Assembly (NCBI GenBank): GCA_021030905.1
Contig: JAGFMI010000003.1
Location: forward strand, 868,001 to 932,000
Direction of reading: 5' to 3'
DNA: 64,000 bases
Source of the DNA: Pyrenula massariospora
Taxonomy: Eukaryota; Ascomycota; Eurotiomycetes; Pyrenulales; Pyrenulaceae
The notes under the pieces were generated by a model. It did not search any database, was not told the origin of the DNA, and saw nothing but the letters and a program-made list of their open reading frames with translations. Below, one piece after another: positions 11,441 through 22,567 of this stretch (positions are counted from its first letter, which is position 1; every line of letters begins with the position of its first letter). Made by a program: the position numbers and the translations under genes.

Positions 11441-12119
11441 TTAAATGGCAAGACGATTATAATTAAGAAAATCTTAAAATAGCATTAGTAAGAAGAGTAT
11501 TACGATCTAGCTCCACTAAATACCCTACGGGTTAGAGGTTTATTTGGTGTCATGGAATTAGCAGTCATGGTCAGACGTTAGAAGTCTGGTCGCTTGAGGC
11601 TGCCTGGCTCACTTAGCCTGTCCTTCCGCTGCCTCCTTATTAAGCTGACTAAATAACACACAGATTACGAGAGGCTTAGTAATTTTCGAAAGTTAGGCGG
11701 TCCTGAAAACTTAATATGTGGTCGACCCAGTGAATCCTCTTTTAACTCGTTATAGCATTCGTCAACAGTCTAATTGATGGCAACGTAATGAGGAGGTCCT
11801 TCTCTTAGCTCGGGAAAAACGACAATCGATATACTTCTTAGACTAAAAAGGTAATTTAAATTAGAATTCATCCATGCATAGCGGCACGTATGATTTGTTG
11901 GACACCAGATCGAGAGGTATTCCGGTGTTACAATCTTCACTGCACCGCTTGGCTCCCCAGAAATGGCTAGAACTACAGCGACGCAATCCCTTCTTACACG
12001 GTACTCTGTACCTTATTCCTGATCCCCGCAAACACATTCAACCACTTCCAAGCCTCACTCAAACAATCAATCCACAGGCATATTTCAACACACTCTCCTA
12101 AACCCGACATTTTACCCCA
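11441..12119. other. convergent 3' intergenic space
   Basis: AT-rich DNA between two convergent genes. No gene seen. Confidence 0.5.
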
Positions 12120-12659
12120 TCAATAAGCACGATAACTCCCCCCACACCCCCGATTAACCCCCAGCCCAAACATATAACTCCCCTCCCCCTCCACCCCCAC
12201 AAAATCCCCCCCATCCTCCTTGAACGCCGCATCAAACGCCTCACAATACCACCTCACCGCCGTATCCTCGGGATCCGGCGGATACGGCCTCCCCATATCG
12301 ACCGTAAAGCTCAGACACGGGCCCGTCCGGTTCGTGACGTAGGACGCGGGCAGCGGGGACGGGATGGCGGTGGCGAGCGGGTCGGGGGTGTAGGCGATGC
12401 ATTGGTCGAGGCAGAAGGAGGCGAAGGCGGCTTGGGAGAGGTGGGTGTTGAGGTCGGTGTAGAAGAAGAGGATGTGGGTGGAGAGGAAGGCGGGGGCGAC
12501 TTGGGCGCGGGTGGGGGAGTTGGGGGCGCGGATGAGGGTGTTGGCGAAGGTGGTGGGGGAGGGGCAGGGGGTAGGGGTGGGGTTTGAGGGGGGCTGGGCG
12601 GATGTGAGGGGGAGGGTGGAGAGGAGGAGACTTAGGAAGGTTAGGGGTTTGGAGAGCAT
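12120..12659 (-). CDS. small secreted cysteine protein, PAN/apple-like core
   Basis: A 179-aa protein with a clear signal peptide (MLSKPLTFLSLLLSTLPLTSA, cleavage likely before QPPSNP). Six cysteines remain in the mature part: TPCPS, FCLDQC (two), TGPCLS, WYCEAF and RGCGG, enough for three disulfides. The spacing of FCLDQC, GPCLSFTVD and WYCEAFD resembles the core of fungal PAN/apple modules (C-x3-C, then CxSF, then C), which bind carbohydrate or protein in the extracellular space. That match is by eye only. One N-glycosylation site (NRT) is visible. Single exon, ATG at 12659 just before the signal peptide. It could be a wall-associated protein or an effector-like secreted protein. It is convergent with the methyltransferase gene. 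Confidence 0.75.
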   Translation of the reverse strand: MLSKPLTFLSLLLSTLPLTSAQPPSNPTPTPCPSPTTFANTLIRAPNSPTRAQVAPAFLSTHILFFYTDLNTHLSQAAFASFCLDQCIAYTPDPLATAIPSPLPASYVTNRTGPCLSFTVDMGRPYPPDPEDTAVRWYCEAFDAAFKEDGGDFVGVEGEGSYMFGLGVNRGCGGSYRAY

Positions 12660-13426
12660 GGTGATGGGTGCTTAGGGAATGTGGAGCAGGGATGGTGTTT
12701 GGCATGGCATTGGGAGGTTCTTATATAGGGTATGACTGAAGAAATCTCGACGTAGCGGCGGCGAGGGAGCTGTGCATCGCGCACTTGTCTTTTCGGAATA
12801 TCATTGATAAATCTCGAGGCTGGTTGCAAATCGTCATTGCCACGTGAGGTGTATCATCGGATTACCAGTTTTGGAGGAGAGGGCGTATTCCGTGCACGAA
12901 GAATTTCTTGAGGCGTGTTGCTATGACAATGTGGCTGTATGCATACGATGACTCGTGAGTAGTGCATCTTGCAAGCGGGCGAACAAGCCGGATCGTGGAT
13001 AGTCGTGCGGCATCGAACCTGTCTAATCTGTTCGAGACGCAGCCGACGCTCGGCAATCGAGAGCATGGCTTTAAGGAGGCGCTCATTTCGAGCATAGTCA
13101 CAAGTGTAATTGTTTGCTTTCTTCCACGAACCGTATTGTCATCTTGAGCATGGAAAGAAATCATTGGATAAGTTGCGCCAATCTCCTTGAACCAGTGCAT
13201 CTAAGATGTGAGCTTAGTCAGCCGGCGGCCTTCGAGGCAGCCCAAACCGACCGCCGTCCACACCATCGGCGTATCTCCTGCATTTCATCGGACTTACCTT
13301 TCTCACTCTTATGAATACTGTCAGTCGGATGTTCTTGGGGTAACTTGTTATGTAGAACAATGAAACTTCAATCAACTTAAGGTACAGTCCAGATGCTGCG
13401 TATAGAAAATAATTTTCTTGACAGCC
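12660..13426. other. intergenic space
   Basis: Upstream region of the secreted protein and 3' flank of the HET gene. Short frames only; no gene seen. Confidence 0.5.
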
Positions 13427-14827
13427 CTAGCCGTACGAAAGGCTTTCAGCATACTTCCGCTCACTAAATAATACAGCCTGTCTCTTTAGTTTACCAAGAA
13501 CCAGCAGAAAGGACATGTCCTTCGATGACACGCTGATCACAGGTCCCTTCCTGTTGACAGACACGACCCCATCATCTACAACCCACTCAGAGCGCTGAGG
13601 CCGAACTACCACCGCACTAATCATCGGATCAATGACATATCTGATCCCATGTTTGTCTTTTCGCCAATTCCGTGCTTTGACATCTCCTGAATAGCATGGC
13701 AAAAGAAGAATCTTTTCCCCGAATTTCGGTGAAGCTGGTATAGGTTGAAGTTGGCTCGACGAGAGAGGTTCGATATCCCGTGGATCACATATGTATCCAA
13801 TGATCTGAATACCATTATTGGTTATGGTATAGCGAGACTTGTCGATTAAAGATACGAAGAGCGCCCTGTGGAAATCATCGTAACGATCATCTTGCGCAAA
13901 CTTTAACTGATTTAGAGTGAGGAAGTTACGACCGGCCAGAAACTCTGATGGACTGTGTGGCATGTTCATGTCGGGTGGTATGGTATCAAGAGTGAGTGCG
14001 GCACGTAATGTTTCATCAGGATTCCATAAAAAGATTGAGAAGTCGTCTGCCCAACGCGGTGAGCGACAGAGCTCTTGGTAAAAACGGTCAAAAGCTTTGG
14101 CACCCTCGCCGTAGAGCAAGGGCATATGGACGTCGACGAGTCCAAGAAGACAGTATGCTACGTCCTCGGTACGAGTAGTTTTTCTACTCACAGCCCAAGA
14201 CATTCTCTCCGCAAAGCTGGCATATCTGAAACTCCGCGGCTTCATCAGGACGGTGTCACTGATGCTAGTGACCTCCTTGATTGGCCGGGACAATGACGAT
14301 CTTGTCCCAAATGCCCTCCACTCGCAGTCTACAAAGGTCAACTGCCTTGGCGCAAGCATCTCCTGCAGAGTCCATCCTCGAGTGAAATACCTACTGGTGA
14401 CAAAGTATTGACAATCGATATTATTCACATCTTTTGACACGAGCTCCATCCGTTCATTTTCCGAGTCGGGCAACTTTTCGGCTTCCCAAGCCCGTTCCAG
14501 CGTGAAGTCGGAGAGATGAGCGTAGCACATCTTCGCATCGTGATACCATTTGAACATGCTATTGATGGCTTCGGAGAGCTCGGCACTGCTCCTCTTATCG
14601 ATGCAGCATGAATCTACCCAGGCCCAGTCGTAGCCATTGCGCGCGGCCAGCTCACAGAACTGCTTGATTTTGTGATATCCACTTAAATGAACGTTTCTTC
14701 GTTTCCGAAAGTCTTTGAATGCGACTTCTTCACCTTGTACCCAGACATGTGAGAGAATCGCATAGCTGACATCAGTGTTACTGATGAATTCTTTCAGCTC
14801 CAGGGTCTTCGTATTGATGAGATGCAT
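13427..14827 (-). CDS. HET-domain protein (heterokaryon-incompatibility type) 1
   Basis: A 466-aa intronless protein starting directly with the domain, as is usual for this subclass. HET-domain blocks are AILSHVW at 23-29, DWAWVDSCCIDK at 67-78, SMFKWYHDAKMCYAHLSDF at about 90-108 and GWTLQEMLAPRQLTFVDCEW at 151-170. After the domain comes the usual DVHMPLLYGEGAKAFDRF block (about 237-255), which in related proteins precedes a variable C-terminus. HET domains trigger regulated cell death when hyphae of unlike type fuse, and are distantly TIR-like. No STAND module or repeats follow, so it is a stand-alone effector. The F-box-like gene and the SesB-like NLR lie upstream on the same strand. The partner and trigger are unknown. 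Confidence 0.93.
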   Translation of the reverse strand: MHLINTKTLELKEFISNTDVSYAILSHVWVQGEEVAFKDFRKRRNVHLSGYHKIKQFCELAARNGYDWAWVDSCCIDKRSSAELSEAINSMFKWYHDAKMCYAHLSDFTLERAWEAEKLPDSENERMELVSKDVNNIDCQYFVTSRYFTRGWTLQEMLAPRQLTFVDCEWRAFGTRSSLSRPIKEVTSISDTVLMKPRSFRYASFAERMSWAVSRKTTRTEDVAYCLLGLVDVHMPLLYGEGAKAFDRFYQELCRSPRWADDFSIFLWNPDETLRAALTLDTIPPDMNMPHSPSEFLAGRNFLTLNQLKFAQDDRYDDFHRALFVSLIDKSRYTITNNGIQIIGYICDPRDIEPLSSSQLQPIPASPKFGEKILLLPCYSGDVKARNWRKDKHGIRYVIDPMISAVVVRPQRSEWVVDDGVVSVNRKGPVISVSSKDMSFLLVLGKLKRQAVLFSERKYAESLSYG

Positions 14828-16120
14828 ACTACTGCCAGTTGCAACTTTCTCAAGCCCGACAAACCGTAACTCAGCTTTACAGTAGACCGAGGTATCGAAA
14901 CATTTTGCTTGTCCGTGGAATCCTCGAGGACGGATTGAAGCGCAGTATTAGAGGAGATATGGCAAACGTGAAACCGTAGAAGACGCGCCAGAATTGAGCC
15001 AAAGCAAGGTTAGTAAGACGTTGCCCAGCTTGTCAACACTGGTATGCTTAGCATTGAAGGCAATCTACCAATCCAATACCATGTGCGTATACCATCTTGG
15101 GTAGTCTTAGCCCCGCGACCAGTAGAGCGATGAACATAAACTCACTGGACCAGAGTTAAGAATTTGTACTCTACACAATAAGTTTGAAACCAACAAGTTT
15201 AAAACGTCATCGTCGAAACCGTCGAAGGTCCCTGCAATCAATGAGTTTGGTCAGGGCAGATCTTTGCTTGTGCGGCGTATCAAGATACGCGATTAGGAGA
15301 GCCTCTGAGGCGCTGAACAATCTTATTGATGTCGTGGTTTTCGAGCCGATGTACAGTGCGAATCTACGCCGCAATTCAATTTCTTCCCCGCAGGGCTCTC
15401 CCTTCCTCGCTTCCTTCCACACCAACGCCCGAATTCCCCCGGTAAAATGAGATTTTAGCGCTGCGGAAGGAAAAGTGGGGTGCGGAGCACAGCCAAAGGG
15501 CCAAAGGGTCTAAAAGCTTCTGCACTTCTTGCTCTGCAGTACCTCCTGGATCTATGCTGCGACAACACATCAATAAAACGTTTAGAGAAGAACTTAAAGC
15601 TGCTCGGAGAGCTTCATTCTCTCTCACTGGTCTCGTGCTGCTTTGAGCATCCCGCCCACCAAGCTCAAGTCTCCGTTCGCGCTGCATCATAAGTTTACAA
15701 TTCTCTGGGGTTTTCGAAACCCTTCCATTCTCTTAGTAGGCGGCGTGGCGGCTTCTTCATCTTGGCTCTATCGAGACTATGAATCTTGAAGGTCCCGCCT
15801 TTTATAGAACAGGCTATGGTATTAAAGCATATTATAACTTAGCCTTGGTCATGTATCTCTTGACCGAGTGATTAATCCTCCGGCCTTTCATGGCAGATTT
15901 TTTTAAATTTGTCCATTGGACGCACCGTAGCGAGCAGCTCACTCGAAAAAGCAGTGGGCGTTCGTCGACTTATGCCAGACGACATCCTTCAGAAGCTGAG
16001 CAAAGATATCTTGGATGGCATGGGCAAGATTGGCAAAGAAACCAAGCAATATTCTCTGTAGGGATACAGAAAGAATGGCAGCCCCTTGGATCTTGATCAA
16101 TAGATCCCATCATCAGACCA
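14828..16120. other. 1.3 kb intergenic region
   Basis: Promoter side of the HET gene and 3' flank of the F-box-like gene. Only short, unsupported frames. Confidence 0.5.
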
Positions 16121-17621
16121 TTAGTCTTTCTTAGTGTCTCTAACCTCGATCTCAAGCTTTAAGCGCCTCCCCGAGAGCACTGCTAAAATCTCCTGTGGTA
16201 AAGCGTCGAAAGTCCTAGTTATATCGGATGACCACAGCATGTTATCCCAGTCTGGCTCCTCTTCCAGGCTAATATGCGTCAAATGGGGTAAAGGTTGCTG
16301 AAAGTCTCCGCTCAGAGTGCCCCCGGTCTCGTTCTTTGGACATGCGGCAACCAAATTCCTCAGCCATGTGTAATGGTCTGGGGGTACATCCGGTACTTTG
16401 CCATCCTTCATCTGGTCGGACGCCCATAGAATGCCGTCTGGTTTGATTCTCTTCTTCTTCTCAACACATCTGATCTCATAAGGGAAACGGATCTGTACAG
16501 TAAGCGTTGTCAGCTAACTATCACGCTCATCTGTTCCAGAAGCAACATACTTCGAGTCTTTTCAGCATTGAAGGCAACCTATCCCAAAGATGATCTCTGA
16601 AGTCCCAGCTGCCCCGCATTGGCCATAGAGCCAGGGAGCTAATGTTCAAGTCTTCGAGATGACTCCATGCGGCAAAATTGAGATACGTCGCAGCGTCTCC
16701 TGGATAGAAGTCCATGTAAATTTTTAGGTAACGGAGCATCGATCCCTGCTCTAGGTCTGTCAAGATCTCGGTTATTGACCCTGTTTCTTCGTTCGCGAGT
16801 GCCAACGGCCCAAGTTGTAGATCAAGCTTCCGCAAAGCAGTGAAACAAGAAAGAACATCTTTTGTGATCGCATTCGGCACTCCTTTGTGCGTCCCATGGA
16901 TGATGTCGCTATCCCAGTCTGGCCAGTGCGACAGATGGAAGCGCAGGTCTGGGGTCTGGGACGTGATCTTGTGCCTAGGCGCTGACCATTTTTCCTTTAT
17001 GATGCCGACACCAAGCCTGAGCATCTGAAGACCTTTGATCATGAGCAGCTGATACAAAGCATCTGCTTCTAGGTCGAAGCCTGATAAATCCAAATTTTCA
17101 AGGGAGGGAAAACACTCCTGGAGGTTTAAGCTCCACCTGAACTGCCCAGGTTCGTAGTTTGTCACATTTCGACTTAATCGAAGATCCGTGATCCTTCTCA
17201 ATTGCTTCAGCACGCTGTGCACCATGTCATACAGACTCATTTTCACATCTTCTCCATCTCCGGACGCTACTCTATTTCGCTTTTTCTTGGCTGTCACGGT
17301 GATGTCCCAATGTTCGGGATTTCCTGACCAGTAGATGGAGACTTTCCTTACAATATCAGCTCGCTCGGGACTCAAAGCTAGAGCATTATGGAAGGAAATC
17401 AATCTCTCGGCGTTCTCGCCTTTCTCGCTTTTATCGGCGCATAATGAAACGTTTTCCCACACCAATGGTAAGACGGAAGTACAAAGACTGCGGCATACCC
17501 GAGAAACTCGAGCGTAATCTTTTTTGTTGAGGATTGGTCTGTTCCACCCATATGAGCTCCGTTCCTCACTGGTCAAAACGACCACAAGCACATCGTACGG
17601 AAGGTCAGAGAGAGTTGGCAT
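16121..17621 (-). CDS. F-box-like/leucine-rich protein 1
   Basis: Two exons, 16551-17621 and 16121-16492, separated by a 58-nt GTATGT...TACAG intron that keeps frame (LKRLE then IRFPYEIRC), giving 480 aa. The N-terminus MPTLSDLPYDVLVVVL, then YARVSRVCRSLCTSVLPLVWENVSL, fits a degenerate F-box (LPxDVL, then C-R-x-xxxxxLPxLW), the part that docks on Skp1 in SCF ubiquitin ligases. The remainder has irregular leucine-rich repeats (ITDLRLSRN, LENLDLSGFD, LRKLDLQLGP, LEDLNISSL), the usual substrate-recognition part. The substrate is unknown. It lies between a HET gene and an NLR on the same strand. Start is the first ATG. Confidence 0.8.
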
Positions 17622-18264
17622 TTTGTTGCGTCGTTACGTAGACAGATTTCGATGTTTTAGCAGCTGCTGAGAATTTCCCGGGCTATGCATCCTACTAGGG
17701 AAATTAGACGCAAGATCTTCCGATCGATGCCCGCTGATTAGGATTGAATCGTTTGGGCAGCCCTGATAGACCGACCCTAAAGACCTTGACAAGCTGAAAA
17801 CTGAAAATCACCGTGGGGTATGCCAAGCTCCGTCTAGGTGGACAGAGATTGTGGCCACCCCTCAGGCTCCTCAGGCCGATTATTAGCCGGCAGGAGTGGC
17901 CACGATCTCTGTCCCCAAGCCTCGACTGGGACCCGCCTGGCTGATATTCGGACGCGTGGGTGAGAGCGGAAAAGACGTTGTTTTAGCTTATCAACACTAC
18001 ATGCTCCGACATAAAAGAAATTTGCTAGTTTATTGCTGGGCTTGAACTTTTTGGTCGAGGTTTGTAAGATCTTGTACAGGCTGCATCTCGTATCTTCAAC
18101 GACTTCGCGTACGTGTCTGAGGTTATTATATGAAGAACTAAAGTTGATCATACCCCCCCCGCGGGAGCTCTGCTAGTGAATTGTAAGGTGTAAACATCTT
18201 CTAACGTTTCAATCTAAGCTATTGAGATCTCGAATTGTACCGCATCTTTTATAATTTGTTTTGT
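17622..18264. other. intergenic region with long inverted repeat
   Basis: Upstream of the F-box-like gene and downstream of the NLR. It holds the inverted repeat at 17841-17913 and a short poly-C run near 18153. A 105-codon minus-strand frame overlaps the repeat but has no protein-like features. Confidence 0.5.
17841..17913. repeat. 18-bp near-perfect inverted repeat
   Basis: The arms GACAGAGATTGTGGCCAC (17841-17858) and GTGGCCACGATCTCTGTC (17896-17913) pair at 17 of 18 positions around a 37-nt spacer. Some further pairing continues inward (CCCT opposite AGGAG). This could be a hairpin, a miniature inverted-repeat remnant or a protein-binding site. Confidence 0.8.
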
Positions 18265-21200
18265 TCATTCGATTGGATTCTCGGCTGTTCCTTGTAAAGC
18301 TCGCTGCTCGGCAAGTCTTACCATTAGTTGTCGCTCCACTCTGTGCACCGTCTCGTCCAGTTTTTGTAATTTGTCTGTCTGGCCTAATGAAATATACTTG
18401 TTCCGGACCTTGTTGAGTCCGTCGAAAGCATGTCTTAAAGCTTGGTCATTGGTCGTCTTCCGAACGCGCACGTGTAGAATGTATAGGAACAGATTCTTTG
18501 CGCCGTGAAGATGGCCAATATCGATCAGGCAGTGCGCCCAGTCCGAAATCGCATTGAGCGTCTGGGTCTGCTCGATGCCGAGCTTTATAGCGAGCCGTGA
18601 GGCACATGATTCAAGCATGGGACATGCGATTCCGAACTTTTCCTGGTTGGCGTACAAGATGGCGAGGTTTTTGCGTGTTTGAATTGTTTCATCATGATCC
18701 AGCCCTTGGAACTTTTCAAAGTCTTCCAAAGCTTCTGTATACATTGGCTCCGCAGCAGCTAATTTACCTTGCTTTTTCAGCGTGACGCCGAGGTTGACGG
18801 TACTCCTGAGAATGGCGATGTGGCCTCTTGTGAATATTGCTTTTCGTTCATCGAGTGCACGGCGGTGCATATTTTCAGCCTCTTCGAGCTTATTCTGCTT
18901 CTCTAGTGTGAGGGCGATGTTGTTGAGGCTTTTCGATATGTCAGGATGCCCATGGGGGAGGTTTTCCTCTCGCCATTGAAGAACAATTTTGTGCAGCTGT
19001 TCAGCCTCCACGTACCTCTCTTGTCGAATCAGGTTGACGGCTTGGTCGCTCAATGTGGACGCCTCCATATCGGTGTTTATTTGCAATTCTTTCCGTTGCT
19101 GGATGCCCATCTCCGCGAAAAGCGCATCCGCTTCTGGAAAAAGCCCCATCCGACTAAAGGTGACGGCAAGTATGTTCTTGAGTTGGCGGAGTTTCGACGC
19201 TTCCTCAGGATCAGACATGGGCCAATGACCGATGGTGAACCGCATCAAAGTGACGGCAATTTGATACTCGGAGAGTTCTTTAGGGGAATCAGCAAGGTTT
19301 CCAATTTGAGCCAACATAGCAGTCGCATCGTCCTCGAGCGTTCCCACCAGCAGATAGATCAAGGATAGTTTTACCCTTGCTCCTTCTTTGGATCTGCCTT
19401 GGCGACGAAATGCGTCACTTGCGATTATTAAAACGTCTTGAGTGCTCTTCTCGACATCAACAACATTTTGTCGCCACTGTTCATTCGTTGTGTTTGAATC
19501 TCGGAAGTACCGCTGTGCCAGCAATGGAGATGGTGTAACACTGTTCGAAGGTAAATTGTCATCAACAAGATATGATAATTTTCTCGCGATATCTAGCACT
19601 TGTATGGCCTCGGATTGAAGTGTTTTATTTGGAGTCTTGAACACGGGACTAGAGTATGGTTGCCCTTGCGTATCCATCTGCAGACGATCCAAGACTGCCA
19701 GTCGGAGTGGCTCTATGCCAAAGACACCCTGCGAGAATCTAAGAAGATGTTCAAGGTGAGGTAGGAGCCGCTTCTCGAAAAGATATTCTGCTCTAGTCCT
19801 CTGAGCTGACTGTCCATGAATGAACAATATAGCATCCTTGAGCATTCGAGCAGCTCCAATTGATGTGAACATACGGTCTTGGGGCTGTAGACGCTCTCTG
19901 CTCCAGGTATGGACAACACCGTGAATTGAAAAGGCGTCCGCCCCTATCTTCACTTTGATAAGGGAGAATGAAGAAAGCTGTGCGATACAGTCGTCTATTT
20001 TTTCGCCTAGAAGTGCGAAATGGAAATCGTCAATTAAGGGCGAAGAGTCAAAAGACGGCAAGGAGTGTTCTTAACTTACGTCCCACCAACTCGCCTTCGA
20101 TGCAGAATGATCTTTTCAAAAGTTCGCCCCAGATATCATCGTTATCGAGGAAGGAGCACACCATTAGCAGGAGCGCCGCTGGGCGATGTTGCTCACGGAC
20201 GAAACTATATGATATTTCCCAGGCAGTCATACATGTCTCGGAATAGTCAGGCCAGGGATGCTCATTTGTGCTTAACAGCGCCCTCGCTTGTTGGTCATAC
20301 CTGGTAATATACTCATCAAATGACATATGAGCGTAGAGCGATAGCAAAGCCGCCGCTTGATCGATAGCTAATGGAAAGTACTCAAGCTTTCTCACGACTC
20401 GTCGCGCGCCTTCTATGACTATACGAATCAATTTTCGGGAAAATAGGTAAGTTTAGAAGAAACAAACCTTCCGGATCTTGTTGATCTCTTCCTGAAACAC
20501 TGAGGAGTAAGTTAATGGCGCTTATTTCACCTAAGCCCTGCAAATCATGGTAGTGGCCCATTGTCGCATAGCTCTTAATTGTAGGTCTTCGACTAGTGAT
20601 GACGATTGAGCCCCAAGCACATGTTGGGAAGCACTGTCGCAGTGGGAAATCCATGGCGTCATGGTTATCAAATATCAGAAGCCAAGTCCCGTGTATGTCT
20701 TTTGCAAGCCAAGATTTCATGCCGTCAATTACGCGTTGAACCGCTTCATTGTCGTTCTCGGGCAGGTCTAGAAGACCCGCATCGTTGATCAAACCTGTGA
20801 TCCCTAGATCAAAGGCAATTTTCGAAAAGTCGGCCTTCGCACCTGGAGCATTTTGAGCCTCAACGTGGATAAGATCTTGCATTGCTTGCATGAAGGATAA
20901 CTGCATCGTGGTACTATTTTTGGCATTGATCCAGAGGACAGAGTTGTATTCGTGGTCATGGGTATAAACGTACTGAAGGACCATCTCTGTCTTACCAATG
21001 CCACCAAGTCCATAAATTGCGACGACATTCTGCTGGTTGGTCTCTCTATCGGTCTCCCTAAGGAAGCTTGACAGCACTTGAAGGTCATTCTGACGGCCGC
21101 AAAAACGAGGACTTGGCGCATGAGGCAGCCTTGGACGCAGACGGCTACCACGATATATCTTCTCGCCTAGAAGGTTTTAATTAAGCGATTGTTCGTTTGG

Positions 21201-22567
21201 ACTATGATGAGCTAACTACATACGTAGCATACGAGCCCAACCATCCCAATTATTATTTACGTCGCGGAAACCTTCGCGCAACATAAGGACCACTTGTTCG
21301 GATAGCTTTCTGTAACCTGGATCCATCGCTGACGAAAATTTCACAAGAGTAATGTGATTCTTTCCACTAACCGGTTGTGGTGACAAGTACTTGGGGCCAG
21401 TTGATCCTGGAATCACGGCAGACTCTTTTGGGACGATCTTGGACAACATTAGGAGAATTAAGATGCTCTTCAGCTTTTCTGAGAAGACTCACAAGTTTGG
21501 TGCCCACCTTGACGGGCGTCTCTTCTGTCTCCCATAAATTGACTGTGAAAAATTCGCCGCTAATGCCAACAAACAAATCTCTTTGATTTAAGAGCACTTC
21601 GTTCCCAGGCTCTAAAACCCTGACGACTCTGGTTGTGGTGTGCATGAAGAGAGAGCCGGCATTATGTAGTATTTTTGCTTCAGAAACACCACTTCCACCT
21701 TGATGAGGAACACCGCAAAATATCACGCCATGGGTCGAAAGTTTCAAGGCTTTGTTACGGACATGGTGGTTTGGCCGCGAGGAATCGGAGAGGACAAGAG
21801 CCTAATAGAAGCGGATTTAGTCAGACTTGTGGCGGGACTTAAAGTGACTTGCTTCAAAGACTTACACCTTTGAGCACCAATCCTCCAAGAGAATGCACAA
21901 TGAATATGATGGGAAGTCGCTCGGTCTGTACGAAGTCACCAATGAGCTCATGCCTATTCTGAAGCGGACAACCATCATAGACAAAAGTAACAACTAGTTG
22001 AGCATACACCGAGGATAGCTCTGCGATTGACAACCTCCGTTAAGAAGGCTTGTCCATGGTCCCAGAGATTTTGAACAGACATTTGATGTGTCTGGGAGAA
22101 TGAGTAAGCATTATAGCCATAACTCCAAACCCTTGCTCTGATATTAGCCTCCTTCAACGTTGCGGGAAGTAGATCGCGGAGCCAAAAAATGTTGTCAACG
22201 GTCCAAGTTGTGATTCTATCGCCATTCAATCCGTGGATTGCAATGATGCTATCGAGAATCTTGTCAGCTCGTTGCATGTATGTCAGAAATATATCGAAGG
22301 CAGCTTGGGGCTGGTTATGATGAGAACTCATACTCACTCAACCTGCGGATCAGGGTCTTCGTAGACAGGATCGGCTAGGCCATAATCAAATTGCCCTTCT
22401 CCTGCATTTTGTTCAAAAGGTTGCGGAGGTGTTGTTGAAGACTGCGCTGGCGTATCTACATTGCCAGCACTAGTGCTAACGGTATCTGCAATTGGAATTG
22501 TTCTCGCATTTGCATCAGGAGTCGCAGATCTCTCTTTTCTTGTCAAGAATCGCTTGAACGACTCCAT
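18265..22567 (-). CDS. SesB-like hydrolase/NB-ARC/TPR NLR protein
   Basis: Eight exons join in frame: 22338-22567, 22008-22248, 21866-21958, 21493-21801, 21224-21437, 20468-21166, 20080-20418 and 18265-20006 (1288 aa). All seven introns are short (49-89 nt). Residues 1-76 are a basic, low-complexity leader. A SesB-type alpha/beta-hydrolase follows: VDIIAIHGLNGD at about 77-88, the nucleophile elbow VHSLGG with Ser at about 180, and GVIFCGVPHQGG downstream. Then comes an NB-ARC-type STAND module with P-loop GLGGIGKT near residue 415, WLLIFDN (Walker B) and SIVITSR. The C-terminus has kinesin-light-chain-like 42-residue TPRs (about 1028-1180), such as SLNNIALTLEKQNKLEEAE. In fungi such NLRs sense a signal through the repeats and act through the hydrolase domain, in incompatibility or non-self response. 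The domain order is complete and no break is seen. The stop is at 18265. Confidence 0.92.

Noticed and set aside
12402-12675. Gly/Val/Glu-rich plus-strand frames
   Set aside because: Antisense shadows of the strand-skewed secreted-protein gene.
17834-18151. 105-codon minus-strand frame below the NLR
   Set aside because: Overlaps the inverted repeat, has no domain or conserved feature, and lies downstream of the NLR stop.
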